DNA of 64,000 nt from DATFDN01 sp035685165 (GCA_035685165.1 DASRBI010000021.1:1-64000); one strand, 5' to 3'; numbered from the stretch's first letter, positions 51,670 to 61,194 are shown. The notes: generated from the letters alone by a model not told the origin. Numbers and translations: made by a program.

Positions 51670-53639
51670 CGCCGGAGCTCGGGCATTTCGCGCTGGCGCT
51701 CGCGGTAGCAATCGCGGGGGCGCAGGCGGTGCTGCCGATCATCGGCGCGAACCGGGGCGATGCGCGGCTGATGGCGACCGCGCCGGCGCTCGCGTTCGGT
51801 CAGATGATCGCGCTGCTTGCCGCGTTCGGCTGCCTGATATGGAGCTCGGTGACGGACGATTTCTCGGTGCTCGACGTCGCCCAGTATTCAAGCAGCATCG
51901 AACCGCTGCTGTACAAGATCACCGGCGTCTGGGGGAACCACGAGGGGTCGATCCTGCTCTGGTGCCTCATCCTCGCGCTCTGCGGCGGCGTGGTGGCCGT
52001 ATTCGGACGCAACCTGCCGTCGACGCTGCGCGCGCGGGTGATCGGCGTGCTCGGCTTCGTCGCGGCGGGCTTTCTGCTGTTTACCCTGACGGTCTCCAAT
52101 CCGTTCACCCGCGTCTGGCCGCCGCCGGTCGAAGGCCAGAACATCAACCCGCTCTTGCAGGACCCCGGCCTCGCGCTTCACCCGCCGGTCCTGTACGCGG
52201 GCTATGTCGGCTTCGCGATCCCGTTCGCCTTCGCCGTCGCGGCCCTGCTCGAGGGCCGCGTCGATGCGACATGGGGGCGGTGGGTGCGGCCCTGGACGCT
52301 CGCCGCCTGGTGCCTGCTGACGGGCGGCATCGCGCTCGGTTCCTGGTGGTCCTATTACGTCCTCGGCTGGGGCGGCTACTGGTTCTGGGACCCGGTGGAG
52401 AACGCCTCGCTCCTGCCCTGGCTGACGGGCACCGCGCTCCTGCATTCGGCGATCGTGGTGGAGAAGCGCGAGGCGCTGAAAATCTGGACCGTGCTGCTGG
52501 CGCTCGGCACTTTCTCGCTCAGCCTCTCCGGCACCTTCATGGTGCGCTCGGGCCTGCTCAACTCCGTCCACGCCTTCGCCAACGACCCGACGCGCGGCGT
52601 GTTCATCCTCGCCCTGCTCGCGCTCAACATCGGCGGCGCGCTGCTGCTGTTCGCCTTCCGCGCGCCCGCGATGGCGCCCGTCGGGTTGTTCGCGCCCATT
52701 TCGCGCGAGGGCGCGCTCGTTCTGAACAACATCCTGCTCTGCTCGCTTGCCGCCGTGGTGCTGACCGGCACGCTTTATCCCCCCTTCGCCGAACTGTTCT
52801 TCGGCGCCAAGCTGAGCGTCGGGCCGCCCTATTTCCACGACACCGTGGTGCCCCTCGCTGCGCCCCTGTTCGCGGCGATGAGCGTGGGGCCGGTGCTGCC
52901 CTGGAAGCGCGCCGATCTCGGCCGCGCGCTGATGCGGCTCTGGTGGGCGGCGCTGATCGCCGCCGGCGTCGGCATCGTTGCCGCCCTCGGCCTGCGCGAC
53001 GGGTTCGCCGCCCTCGGCTTCATGGCCGCCGCCTGGCTGATCCTCGGCGCCTTCGGCGAGCTGATCGAGCGGTTGCGGCTGTTCCGCGTACCCTTCGGAT
53101 CGCTCCGCGCGCGCATCGCCGCGCAGCCGCTCTCGGTATGGGGCGCGGCGGTCGCTCATGCCGGGCTCGGCGTGACGGTGGCGGGCATCGCCGGGATGGC
53201 GCTCGCCCAGAGTGCGGTGGTGGCGGTGAAGCCGGGACAGACGACGGAACTGGGCGGATATTCCTGGACGCTCGAGCGCCTGCGCGACGTGCCAGGACCC
53301 GACTACACGGCGCGCGCGGCCGATGTGCGCGTCAGCCGTGACGGTGCGACGGTCGCCCTGATGCGCCCCGAACGGCGCAGCTTCGCGCTCCAGCGGCAGA
53401 CTGTCAGCGACACCGCGATCGTGACCAACGGGGTGCGCGATCTTTACGTCGTGCTGGGAGATGAGCGCGACGGATCGGTGGTGCTGCGGCTGCACGTCAA
53501 CCTGCTGGCGCCCTGGATCTGGTTCGGTGCGCTGATCATGGCGGCGGGCGCGATGCTGTCGCTCGCCGACCGGCGGCTGCGCATCGGCGCTCCGGCGCGG
53601 CGCATGCGCCCAGCCCCGGCGCCGGTAGCCGCGGAGTAG
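51666..53639 (+). CDS. ccmF: Cytochrome c haem lyase subunit CcmF
   Basis: A 657-residue multi-helix inner-membrane protein that transfers haem from CcmE to apocytochrome. The WWD-like segment GGYWFWDPVENASLLPWLTG and conserved VWGNHEGSILLW and DPGLALHPPVLYAGYVG segments are intact. ATG overlaps the ccmE stop. Confidence 0.96.
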   Translation: MTPELGHFALALAVAIAGAQAVLPIIGANRGDARLMATAPALAFGQMIALLAAFGCLIWSSVTDDFSVLDVAQYSSSIEPLLYKITGVWGNHEGSILLWCLILALCGGVVAVFGRNLPSTLRARVIGVLGFVAAGFLLFTLTVSNPFTRVWPPPVEGQNINPLLQDPGLALHPPVLYAGYVGFAIPFAFAVAALLEGRVDATWGRWVRPWTLAAWCLLTGGIALGSWWSYYVLGWGGYWFWDPVENASLLPWLTGTALLHSAIVVEKREALKIWTVLLALGTFSLSLSGTFMVRSGLLNSVHAFANDPTRGVFILALLALNIGGALLLFAFRAPAMAPVGLFAPISREGALVLNNILLCSLAAVVLTGTLYPPFAELFFGAKLSVGPPYFHDTVVPLAAPLFAAMSVGPVLPWKRADLGRALMRLWWAALIAAGVGIVAALGLRDGFAALGFMAAAWLILGAFGELIERLRLFRVPFGSLRARIAAQPLSVWGAAVAHAGLGVTVAGIAGMALAQSAVVAVKPGQTTELGGYSWTLERLRDVPGPDYTARAADVRVSRDGATVALMRPERRSFALQRQTVSDTAIVTNGVRDLYVVLGDERDGSVVLRLHVNLLAPWIWFGALIMAAGAMLSLADRRLRIGAPARRMRPAPAPVAAE

Positions 53640-53643
53640 CCCG

Positions 53644-54204
53644 ATGGCCGTCGCCACACGCCGCCGCCTCTTGCTGCTCGCCCCGCTCGCCGCCGCCGCG
53701 GCCGGAGGCGGTGCCTTCACCGCGCTGCTCGTGCGGATGCAGGAGGGCACGTACGATCCGCACGCCCTGCCCTCCCCGCTCGTCGGCAAGCCCCTACCGC
53801 GCTTCGACCTGCCGGGCCAGCCGCCCTCGCCCGGCTTCTCCAACGCCGACGTGACCGCCGCCAGGCGCCCGGCGATCGTCAACTTCTTCGCTTCCTGGTG
53901 CGTGCCCTGCGTGCAGGAGGCCCCGGCGCTCGCACTGGTAAAGGCGGCAGGGATCCCGCTCTGGGGTATCGCCTACAAGGACCAGCCGGAAAAGACCGCG
54001 CAATTCCTCGCCGAGAACGGCGATCCCTATGTGCGGGTCGCGCGCGACCAAACCGGCCTGGTGGCGATCAATTTCGGCCTTTACGGCGTGCCGGAGAGCT
54101 ACCTCGTCGATGCGGACGGCATCGTGCGCTGGCGCTGGGCCGGCGGGCTGTCCGGCGACATCATCCGCCAGGACCTGATGCCGCGCGTCAAGGCGCTCGC
54201 ATGA
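53644..54204 (+). CDS. ccmG: Thiol:disulfide oxidoreductase CcmG/DsbE
   Basis: A 186-residue thioredoxin-fold protein with an N-terminal helix anchor (about 9-30). The active site WCVPC (Cys86, Cys89) lies in NFFASWCVPCVQE, and the cis-Pro segment is YGVPESYLVD. It reduces apocytochrome CXXCH cysteines before haem attachment. It overlaps ccmH by four bases. Confidence 0.95.
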   Translation: MAVATRRRLLLLAPLAAAAAGGGAFTALLVRMQEGTYDPHALPSPLVGKPLPRFDLPGQPPSPGFSNADVTAARRPAIVNFFASWCVPCVQEAPALALVKAAGIPLWGIAYKDQPEKTAQFLAENGDPYVRVARDQTGLVAINFGLYGVPESYLVDADGIVRWRWAGGLSGDIIRQDLMPRVKALA

Positions 54205-54683
54205 AGGCGCCGCGCCTGTTCGCCGCCCTCGTGCTGCTGCTCCTCGCCCTCGCCCCGGCGGCGCGGGCGGTCAGCGATCCGGCCGAGATGCTGCCCAATC
54301 CGGCCGAGGAGCGCCGCGCCGAGGCGCTGGGCGAGCAGTTGCGCTGCCTCGTTTGCCAGAACGAGAGCATCGAGCAATCCGACGCCGATCTGGCGAAGGA
54401 TCTGCGGCGGATCATCCGCCAGCGCATTGCGGCGGGCGAATCCGACCGGCAGATCATGGACTGGATGGTTGCCCGCTACGGCAATTTCGTTCGCCTCGAT
54501 CCGCCGTTCGACGCCATGACCCTCGTGTTATGGGGCGCGCCGGTGCTGGCGCTGGGCGGCGGGCTCGGCGTCGCGCTGCTGCTGCGCCGCCGCGGCCCGG
54601 CCCCGCCGCCGCAGCCACCGCTGACCGACGCCGAGCGGATGCGGCTCGCCGAGCTGACGGAAGCGGGTCCGCCGGCACGATGA
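54201..54683 (+). CDS. ccmH: Cytochrome c biogenesis protein CcmH (CcmL-type)
   Basis: A 160-residue exported thiol protein. It has a signal peptide (about 1-23), the redox motif LRCLVCQNESIEQSDADLA (Cys49, Cys52), and a C-terminal anchor helix (about 113-130). It works with CcmG and CcmF in apocytochrome handling. It overlaps ccmI by four bases. Confidence 0.95.
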   Translation: MKAPRLFAALVLLLLALAPAARAVSDPAEMLPNPAEERRAEALGEQLRCLVCQNESIEQSDADLAKDLRRIIRQRIAAGESDRQIMDWMVARYGNFVRLDPPFDAMTLVLWGAPVLALGGGLGVALLLRRRGPAPPPQPPLTDAERMRLAELTEAGPPAR

Positions 54684-55423
54684 TCTGGCTCGGGATTGTC
54701 TGCCTTTCCGCGCTGGCGCTGATCCCGCTCGCGCTCACTCTCGCCGGTCCGCTCAGCCCGCGCGGCCGCCGCGAGGCGGCGCTCGCGCTGCATCGGGCGC
54801 AGCTCGCCGAGCTTGCGCGCGACCGCGACGAGGGCCGGATCGGCCCGGCCGAGCACGACGCGGCGGTCCTGGAGGTGCAGCGTCGCCTGCTGGCCGCGGC
54901 GGGCGGCACGGAGACGGGGTTCATGCGCGGCAGCCGCGCGCCGCTGATCGCGGCGCTCGCGGCCCTGCCGGTGGCGGCGGTACTGCTCTACCTCTCCGGC
55001 GGCTCGCCCAATCTGCCCGCCGCGCCGCTGGCGGCGCGCATGGCGGCGGCCGAGCAGGATTTGCGCGAGCAGGCGGCGCTGATCAACAAGCTCAAGCAGG
55101 TGCTGGCGCAGCTCGATCCACACTCCGAGAAGTCACGCGAGGGCTATGTGCTGCTCGGCAGCGCCGAGGCGCGCATGGGCGACATCCAGGGCGCGGCGGC
55201 GGCCTGGGAGACGGCACTGGCCGAGCGGTTCGATCCGACATTGGCGGTGGAGACGGCCGAGGCCGCGAGCGAGGCGGCCGGGCGCGTGACCGACAAGGCC
55301 GCGGGCCTGTTCCGCCGCGCGCTCGCCGAAGCCCCGCCGGATGCGCCATGGCGGAAGATGGCGGAGCGGCGGCTGGCGGAGCATGACGCCGCCGCAACGG
55401 CAGGCGGCAAGCCCGCCAATTAG
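54680..55423 (+). CDS. ccmI: Cytochrome c biogenesis protein CcmI
   Basis: A 247-residue protein with two N-terminal helices (about 2-23 and 88-105) joined by a cytoplasmic loop that has the family ELARDRDEGRIGPAEHDAAV segment, followed by a TPR-like periplasmic domain. It chaperones apocytochromes. It is the last gene of the ccm operon. Confidence 0.92.
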   Translation: MIWLGIVCLSALALIPLALTLAGPLSPRGRREAALALHRAQLAELARDRDEGRIGPAEHDAAVLEVQRRLLAAAGGTETGFMRGSRAPLIAALAALPVAAVLLYLSGGSPNLPAAPLAARMAAAEQDLREQAALINKLKQVLAQLDPHSEKSREGYVLLGSAEARMGDIQGAAAAWETALAERFDPTLAVETAEAASEAAGRVTDKAAGLFRRALAEAPPDAPWRKMAERRLAEHDAAATAGGKPAN

Positions 55424-55440
55424 TGACACATTCGTAATGT

Positions 55441-55484
55441 GTGCATTCGATGCATATGGGCATCGGGCAACCAATATGCATTGG
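55441..55484. promoter_or_regulatory. Cluster of TGCAT inverted repeats upstream of the MarR gene
   Basis: TGCAT-TCG-ATGCA (55442-55454), then ATGCATAT (55450-55457) and its inverted copy ATATGCAT (55474-55481) inside CCAATATGCATTGG (55471-55484). This AT-rich patch stands out from the GC-rich surroundings and lies about 125 bp before the MarR ATG, fitting an autoregulatory operator. The rest of the 185-bp gap shows no other clear feature. Confidence 0.45.
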
Positions 55485-55608
55485 TGCCGTTGGGCCTGCT
55501 GGGGTCTTGAAAGGTCATCATTCCGCGACCGGCCCTTGCGGAAAAAGTTTCTCTTCGCTATCGAAATAGGCGACGGAGAAACAGTGTGGTTTGCAAAAAG
55601 GTGCAACA

Positions 55609-56028
55609 ATGAGCGGAACGAACAACGAAGCCGGGGACGCTCTGGTAAGCGTGCTTCGCACGACGATCGTGGAGCTGGTCCGGCGCGACGGCCCCGATCT
55701 GTCGGCGCGGCAGCTCGGCGTGTTCCTCACCTGCTATCTCGAGCCCGAGGCGCAGACGGTGCGCGGGCTGGCGGCGAAGCTCGGGGTTTCCAAGCCAGCA
55801 ATCACGCGGGCGCTCGACCGACTGACCGAGTTCGAGCTGGTAAAGCGCAAGACCGATCCGCTCGACCGGCGCAGCGTGCTGGTGCAGCGCACCCCGGCCG
55901 GCATGGGCTTCCTGCGCGACCTGCGCGGCGTGCTGCGCGAGGCGGCGACCGTGATGAACATCAAGCCGGCCGCGGAGACGAGCGTGGCACAGCGGGCGCG
56001 CACGCCGGAGTTGCGGCCGGCGCACTAG
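55609..56028 (+). CDS. MarR-family transcriptional regulator
   Basis: A 139-residue winged-helix repressor. The DNA-reading helix region is VRGLAAKLGVSKPAITRALDRL with the wing KTDPLDRRSVLVQRT. The start ATG 55609 has AAGGTG upstream; a TTG at 55591 is a weaker option. Its regulon is unknown; the TGCAT repeats upstream are a candidate site. Confidence 0.88.
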   Translation: MSGTNNEAGDALVSVLRTTIVELVRRDGPDLSARQLGVFLTCYLEPEAQTVRGLAAKLGVSKPAITRALDRLTEFELVKRKTDPLDRRSVLVQRTPAGMGFLRDLRGVLREAATVMNIKPAAETSVAQRARTPELRPAH

Positions 56029-56055
56029 GGATGCGCGGTCGAGCGGCCTGCGGGC

Positions 56056-56562
56056 GTGCATGATCCGAACCAGCCGGCGCCCTGGACGGGCGTCGCGAGC
56101 GAAGACATACGCCGCGAGCTGCGGGAGGCGATGGCGGCGCTGCTGGAGGGCGAGGACGATCCGCTCGCGTCCCTCGCCAATGCTGCCGCGGCGATTTTTC
56201 ACAGCCTGCCCGCCCTGAACTGGGCGGGTTTTTACCTCTTGCGCGCCGAAGAGCTGGTGCTGGGTCCGTTTCAGGGCCGGCCCGCCTGCACGCGGATCGC
56301 GCTCGGGCGCGGCGTGTGCGGAACCGCCGCCGCCGAGCGGCGGGCCATCCTCGTGCCGGACGTCAACGACTTTCCCGGCCACATTGCCTGCGACAGCGCC
56401 TCGCGTTCGGAGCTTGTGGTGCCGCTGCTGTGGCAGGACCGGGTGAGCGGCGTGCTCGACCTCGACAGCCCATTGGCAGGGCGGTTTACCGAAGGCGACC
56501 GCGCGCTGTGCGAGGCGCTCGCCGCGATGCTGGCGCCGTTCGCGGCGCGGATGGTTGGCTAG
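56056..56562 (+). CDS. msrC: Free methionine-(R)-sulfoxide reductase (GAF domain)
   Basis: A 168-residue GAF-domain enzyme that reduces free Met-R-sulfoxide. The three redox Cys are at 78, 88 and 112, with the same 10- and 24-residue spacing as E. coli fRMsr. NWAGFYLL, GPFQGRPACTRIALGRGVCG-type core and VPDVNDFPGHIACD are family hallmarks. The start is GTG. Confidence 0.93.
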   Translation: MHDPNQPAPWTGVASEDIRRELREAMAALLEGEDDPLASLANAAAAIFHSLPALNWAGFYLLRAEELVLGPFQGRPACTRIALGRGVCGTAAAERRAILVPDVNDFPGHIACDSASRSELVVPLLWQDRVSGVLDLDSPLAGRFTEGDRALCEALAAMLAPFAARMVG

Positions 56563-56672
56563 CGCCCGTTAGAACCGTGCATACAGTGGCGATCACGCGC
56601 GAGGCGCTGCGCGCGGCGGGGCGATGCGTCAGCGCCGCCAGCGTCGGCACGTGGCGCTTCGCTCCCTGCGCC

Positions 56673-57422
56673 CTAGGTCTTCGTCCGCCGCGCCATTGCC
56701 TCATCGGCGCTGGTGATGCCGCCGTGCGCGCCCGACCAAGCCACCGGGTCGTCGAGGAACCGGCGTACCTCGGCAAGCGCCGCTTCGGCGAAATAGGGGC
56801 GCTCGCGGCAGGCCTCGAGCACGTCCCACCAGGTGCATAGATGATGCAGCGCGATGTCCATGTCGCGCAGCGTGTGGAAGGCACCGGGGAACACGCCGTA
56901 GAAGAACACGACGAAGGTGTGGTTGCACACGGCACCCGCCTCGCGCAGCGCGTGGACGAAGCGGACTTTCGATTGCCCGTCGGTGGTCAAATCCTCGACG
57001 AGTAAGGTGCGCTTGCCCACAGGCACGTCGCCCTCGATCTGCGCGTTGCGCCCGAACCCCTTGGGCTCCTTGCGGACATAGGCCATCGGCACGCCCATGC
57101 GCTCGGCCATCCACGCGGCGAAGGGAATGCCCGCCGTCTCGCCGCCCGCCACCGCCTCGATGGTCTCGAAGCCGATGTGCCGCTGCACCTTCTCCACGCC
57201 CAGTTCGCAAATCTTCGCCCGCGCGCGCGGGAAGTAGATGATGCGCCGGCAGTCGATATAGACGGGCGACTTCCAGCCGGAGGTGAAGGTGTAGGGCTCC
57301 TCCGGGCGGAAGTTGATGGCGCCGATCTCGAGCAGGATGCGCGCGCTCACCAAGGCGGCGTCGCGGTCCCAGTCGGCGCTGCCCTGCGAGGGCTCCTTGG
57401 GCAGGACGGGGGGCTTGCTCAT
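56673..57422 (-). CDS. pyrE: Orotate phosphoribosyltransferase
   Basis: A 249-residue enzyme that joins orotate and PRPP to make OMP in pyrimidine synthesis. It belongs to the longer alphaproteobacterial type, with FTSGWKSPVYIDCR, VRKEPKGFGRNAQIEG and the PRPP loop LLVEDLTTDGQSK (usual TTGGS replaced by TTDGQS, as in this subgroup). It is divergent from the tartrate dehydrogenase gene. Confidence 0.93.
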   Translation of the reverse strand: MSKPPVLPKEPSQGSADWDRDAALVSARILLEIGAINFRPEEPYTFTSGWKSPVYIDCRRIIYFPRARAKICELGVEKVQRHIGFETIEAVAGGETAGIPFAAWMAERMGVPMAYVRKEPKGFGRNAQIEGDVPVGKRTLLVEDLTTDGQSKVRFVHALREAGAVCNHTFVVFFYGVFPGAFHTLRDMDIALHHLCTWWDVLEACRERPYFAEAALAEVRRFLDDPVAWSGAHGGITSADEAMARRTKT

Positions 57423-57494
57423 CGCGCGGGCTCTCCTTCACGGCCGCGCTCTAGCATGGCAGTGAGCCCGGGTCAGCGGCGAAGGGAGACGGAG

Positions 57495-58565
57495 ATGGCG
57501 CGGCGCTACCGGATCGCGGTGATCCCGGGCGACGGGATCGGCAAGGAGACGGTCCCCGAATCGCTCAAGGTGCTGGACGCGGCTTCGCGGCGCTTCGGCT
57601 TCGAGCTCGCCTTCGACCATTACGACTGGTCGTGCGAGACCTACAAGGCCACGGGCGCGATGATGCCCGACGACGGGATGGAGCGGCTGGCGGCGGCGGA
57701 TTCGATCCTGCTCGGCGCGGTGGGCTGGCCGGGCGTGCCGGATCATGTCTCGCTGTGGGGCCTGCTCATTCCGATCAGGCGCGGCTTCGATCAGTACATC
57801 AATCTGCGGCCGTGCCGGCTGATGCCGGGCGTCAAGACGCCGCTCGCCGACCGCACCGAGAAGGACATCGACTTCTACGTGGTGCGCGAGAACACCGAGG
57901 GCGAATATTCCTCGGTCGGCGGGCGGATGTTCGAGGGCACCGAGCGCGAGTTCGTCAGCCAGCAATCGGTGTTCACCCGCAAGGGCACCGACCGCGTGCT
58001 GCGCTTTGCCTTCGAACTGGCTCGCTCGCGACCGAAGAAGCACCTCACCTCGGCCACCAAGTCGAACGGCATCACCTTCACGATGCCCTACTGGGACGAA
58101 CGGTTCGCGGCGATCGGCAAGGAGTTCCCCGACATCCGCACCGACCAGTACCATATCGACATCCTGACAGCGCACTTCGTGCAGCACCCAGACTGGTTCG
58201 ACGTGGTGGTCGGCAGCAATCTGTTCGGCGATATCTTGAGCGATCTCGGCCCTGCGGTGGCGGGCTCGATCGGCATCGCGCCGTCCGCCAACATCAACCC
58301 CGAACGCGCCTTCCCCTCGATGTTCGAGCCGGTGCACGGCTCCGCCCCCGACATCGCCGGCAAGTTCATCTGCAACCCAATCGGGCAGGTGTGGTCGGCG
58401 GGGCTGATGCTGGAGCATCTGGGCGAGGAGGAAGCGGGCCGGGCGATCGTCGCCGCGATCGAGCGGCTGCTGCGCGAGGGCGGCCCGCGCACGCGCGATC
58501 TTGGCGGGCAGGCGGGCACGGCGGACGTGGGCGACGCACTCGCGCAGGCGGTGGCGGGCGGCTGA
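57495..58565 (+). CDS. ttuC: Tartrate dehydrogenase/decarboxylase-type isopropylmalate-family enzyme
   Basis: A 356-residue NAD- and Mn-dependent beta-decarboxylating dehydrogenase, closest to TtuC/DmlA (tartrate or D-malate). It has PGDGIGKETVPE, FYVVRENTEGEYSSVGGR, SATKSNGITFTMPYWDE and the metal Asp in SNLFGDILSDLGPAVAGS. HGSAPDIAGK binds NAD. ATG 57495 follows GGAGACGGAG. The exact substrate among tartrate, D-malate and isopropylmalate is not proven; leuB proteins lack the SLWGLLIPIRRGFDQYINLR segment seen here. Confidence 0.88.
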   Translation: MARRYRIAVIPGDGIGKETVPESLKVLDAASRRFGFELAFDHYDWSCETYKATGAMMPDDGMERLAAADSILLGAVGWPGVPDHVSLWGLLIPIRRGFDQYINLRPCRLMPGVKTPLADRTEKDIDFYVVRENTEGEYSSVGGRMFEGTEREFVSQQSVFTRKGTDRVLRFAFELARSRPKKHLTSATKSNGITFTMPYWDERFAAIGKEFPDIRTDQYHIDILTAHFVQHPDWFDVVVGSNLFGDILSDLGPAVAGSIGIAPSANINPERAFPSMFEPVHGSAPDIAGKFICNPIGQVWSAGLMLEHLGEEEAGRAIVAAIERLLREGGPRTRDLGGQAGTADVGDALAQAVAGG

Positions 58566-58636
58566 GCTGCGGGTTCCGTGGCTTGACTCGCCGCCCGGCG
58601 CGGGTGTCATCGCGGCACCGCAGCGAGGAACCAACG

Positions 58637-60205
58637 ATGCGAACACGGCTGCCCGGAGCCGGGCTGCTTCTGCTGCTGTGCGTAAGCGGCTGCAAGGTCG
58701 GCCCGAATTTCGAGCAGCCGAAATGGACCAACGCGCCGGCGAGCTGGGTCGGACGCGAGACGAAGCAGGCGAAAGTACCCTCGCAGCCGGTGGCGGCGCC
58801 GATCGACCCGGAATGGTGGAACATCTTCCACGACCCGAAGCTAACGGCGCTGGAGGCGAAAGTTGCCGCTTCCAATCTCGATGTCCTGGCGGCGGCCGAG
58901 CGTGTGATGCAATCGCGCGCCGAGCTCGGCGTCACCGCCGCCGCGCTCTATCCGGTGGTCAACGCCAACGCCTCCATGCAGAAGGTGAAGGCGTCCAATG
59001 AGGGCATCCTCGCCGGAGTAGGAAACCTGGCAGCGGGAAGCGCCGCCAATGGCGCTTCGCAGGCGTCCTCGGCCAACGGCGCCTCCGGCAGCCTCGGCCC
59101 GGGCGGCGTCAGCTCGGCGGCGGTGGCGCCGAACATCTCGGCGACCAACCTGTTCCAGTACGGTTTCGACGCGAACTGGGAACTCGACCTCTGGGGCCGC
59201 GTGCAGCGGTCGGTGGAGGCCGCGAACGCCGCGGTCAACGCCTCGGTCTGGTCGGCGCGCGGCGTGCTGATCTCCGCGCTCGCCGAAGTCGCGCGCGACT
59301 ACATCAATCTGCGCGGCACGCAGGAGCAGCTCCGCATCGCGCACGAGAGCGTGAAGACCGCCGAGCAGGGTCTGACGCTCACGCGCCAGCGCGCCGCGGC
59401 GGGCGTGACGACCGACCTCGACGTTGCCAACGCGGCGGCGCAGGTGCGGACCACCGAGGCGCAGATCCCGGCGCTCGAATCGCAGCAGCAGTCGCTGATC
59501 AACGCGCTCAGCCTGCTGCTCGGCGAACCTCCGCGCACGCTGGAGGCGGAGCTTGCGGTGCCCGACCCGGTGCCCCCGCCGCCGCCCTTGGTGCCGGTTG
59601 GATTCCCCTCGGAGCTGGCGCGCCGCCGCCCCGACATACGCGCGGCCGAGGCAACGCTGCACGAGGCGGTCGCCAATATCGGCGTCGCCGAGGCGAGCTT
59701 CTATCCCACGATCACGCTCGGCGGCAGCGGCGGGTTCCAGGCGCTACACGCGAACGATCTGTTCGGGTGGAACGCGCGCCAATGGGCCATCGGCCCCGGC
59801 CTCACCCTGCCGATCTTTCAGGGCGGCCAGCTTCGCTACACGCTGCAGCTGCGCCAGGCGCAGCAGCGCGAGGCGGCGATCGCCTACGAAAAGACGGTCC
59901 TGAACGCCTGGAGCGAGGTCGACAATGCGCTGACCGCGTTCCGCGACGAGCAGCGCCGCCGTGCCGAGCTCGAGCAGGCGGTGGCGGAGAACCGGCGCGC
60001 GCTCTCGCTCGCGCAGCAGCGTTATCAGCAGGGAGTGGCGGACTTCCTCTCGGTGCTGGATGCGGAGCGTAGCCTGCTGTCCACGCAGCAGCAGCTGGCG
60101 TCGAGCACGACCGCGGTCTCCTCAGATCTCGTTGCCCTCTACAATGCACTCGGCGGCGGCTGGAACGAACCGGGCGCGGCCACGGTGGCGGACACGGGTT
60201 CGTAA
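58637..60205 (+). CDS. RND efflux outer-membrane factor, NodT family lipoprotein
   Basis: A 522-residue TolC-like channel subunit. The lipobox CVSGC gives acylated Cys19. PEWWNIFHDPKLTALEAKV and the two OEP repeats with ELARRRPDIRAAEATLHEA and QQRYQQGVADFLSVLDAERS are typical of NodT/OprM. A 70-residue Ala/Ser/Gly-rich insert lies near 125-165. It stands alone and may serve the adaptor/pump pair at 31234-35412. Confidence 0.94.
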   Translation: MRTRLPGAGLLLLLCVSGCKVGPNFEQPKWTNAPASWVGRETKQAKVPSQPVAAPIDPEWWNIFHDPKLTALEAKVAASNLDVLAAAERVMQSRAELGVTAAALYPVVNANASMQKVKASNEGILAGVGNLAAGSAANGASQASSANGASGSLGPGGVSSAAVAPNISATNLFQYGFDANWELDLWGRVQRSVEAANAAVNASVWSARGVLISALAEVARDYINLRGTQEQLRIAHESVKTAEQGLTLTRQRAAAGVTTDLDVANAAAQVRTTEAQIPALESQQQSLINALSLLLGEPPRTLEAELAVPDPVPPPPPLVPVGFPSELARRRPDIRAAEATLHEAVANIGVAEASFYPTITLGGSGGFQALHANDLFGWNARQWAIGPGLTLPIFQGGQLRYTLQLRQAQQREAAIAYEKTVLNAWSEVDNALTAFRDEQRRRAELEQAVAENRRALSLAQQRYQQGVADFLSVLDAERSLLSTQQQLASSTTAVSSDLVALYNALGGGWNEPGAATVADTGS

Positions 60206-60295
60206 ACCGATTGCTGCATCGCACGGCTAGATTTTGCTTTTCCGCGCCCCGCCCGCCAGAGTCTGCGGCGGGGAGAACGACAAGCGGAGGCCGGG

Positions 60296-60709
60296 ATGCT
60301 GACGGTCGCGGCAATCCTGAAACGGAAGGCGTTCCAGGCGGTAGTTGTCGCGCCGACTGACCGGATCGAAACGGTCGCACGCGCGCTCGCCGAACGTCAC
60401 GCCGAAGCCGCGCTGGTGCTCGACCGGGCGCAGCAGCTTCTCGGCGTGATCAGCGAGCGCGACATCATCGAGGGCATCGCCGCGAATGGCGCGCGCACGC
60501 TGGAAATGACCGCGGGCCAGTTGATGCGGTGGCCGATCCGCTCCGTCACGCCGCGCACCGCCGTGGCGGATGCGCTCAGGATCATGCTGGCTGGCCGGCT
60601 GCACAACCTGCCGGTGTTCGACGAGCAAGGGCTGCTGGTCGGGATCGTCGGGCTGGAGGATGCGGTACGCGCGAGCATCGCCCGCGACGAAGGTGCGCTC
60701 GCCGCCTAA
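60296..60709 (+). CDS. CBS-pair domain protein
   Basis: A 137-residue cytoplasmic protein consisting of two CBS motifs (about 8-65 and 73-130), with LLGVISERDIIEGIA and LVGIVGLEDAVRASI as the strand-helix hallmarks. Such stand-alone pairs bind adenine nucleotides and act as energy sensors. The target is unknown. Confidence 0.92.
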   Translation: MLTVAAILKRKAFQAVVVAPTDRIETVARALAERHAEAALVLDRAQQLLGVISERDIIEGIAANGARTLEMTAGQLMRWPIRSVTPRTAVADALRIMLAGRLHNLPVFDEQGLLVGIVGLEDAVRASIARDEGALAA

Positions 60710-60720
60710 CAACATAAAGG

Positions 60721-60744
60721 CCCCTCCGCCGCCAGGCGGAGGGG
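60721..60744. terminator. Bidirectional terminator hairpin
   Basis: CCCCTCCGCC and GGCGGAGGGG form a perfect 10-bp stem with a GCCA loop between the convergent CBS gene and the lipoprotein gene. On the minus strand it is followed by CCTTTATGTTGTT, a weak T-rich tail. Confidence 0.7.
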
Positions 60745-60757
60745 TGCCACGCTCGGC

Positions 60758-61054
60758 TCAGTATGTGTCGGTCTTCGGGTGCTGGCCGGCAACGCTCGCA
60801 TTCGGGTTGTTCCACGGCGGCTTGCCGAGATTGAGCTGGTTCGGCGAAGTCGCGGCACCCGTGGCGGCGCCCGTGGCGGCGCCGATGGCGGCACCAGCCG
60901 CCACGCCCACCGGCCCGCCGACCGCCCCGATCACCGCCCCGGTGCCAGCACCGGCAGCCGCGCCGCCCGTCGCGCGCTCCTCCTTGTTCTGGCCGCACGC
61001 GGCAAGCAGGGACAAGGAGGCGAGCACGAGCCCGGCCTTCAGCACTGTGTTCAT
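60758..61054 (-). CDS. Glycine-zipper lipoprotein
   Basis: A 98-residue outer-membrane lipoprotein. The lipobox LLAAC gives Cys20. It is followed by a glycine-zipper region (about 29-68) of repeated Gly/Ala steps such as GAVIGAVGGPVG, then a polar tail. Proteins of this kind insert in or tie to the outer membrane; the exact role is unknown. Confidence 0.85.
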   Translation of the reverse strand: MNTVLKAGLVLASLSLLAACGQNKEERATGGAAAGAGTGAVIGAVGGPVGVAAGAAIGAATGAATGAATSPNQLNLGKPPWNNPNASVAGQHPKTDTY

Positions 61055-61194
61055 GGACTGCTCCGAGATATTGTCACCGCATCAATCGATCGGCAGCATA
61101 AACTGAGGGCGTTACGATCCCGTTCAACGCCTGGGTCTTCACGAGAGCGTGCCGATCGCGGGCCGGAACCGCCAGGAAAAAGCCAGGGGGACAC

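Noticed and set aside
57177..57494. N-terminal extension of tartrate dehydrogenase into pyrE
   Set aside because: Antisense to pyrE; ATG 57495 has a strong ribosome site and starts the family sequence.
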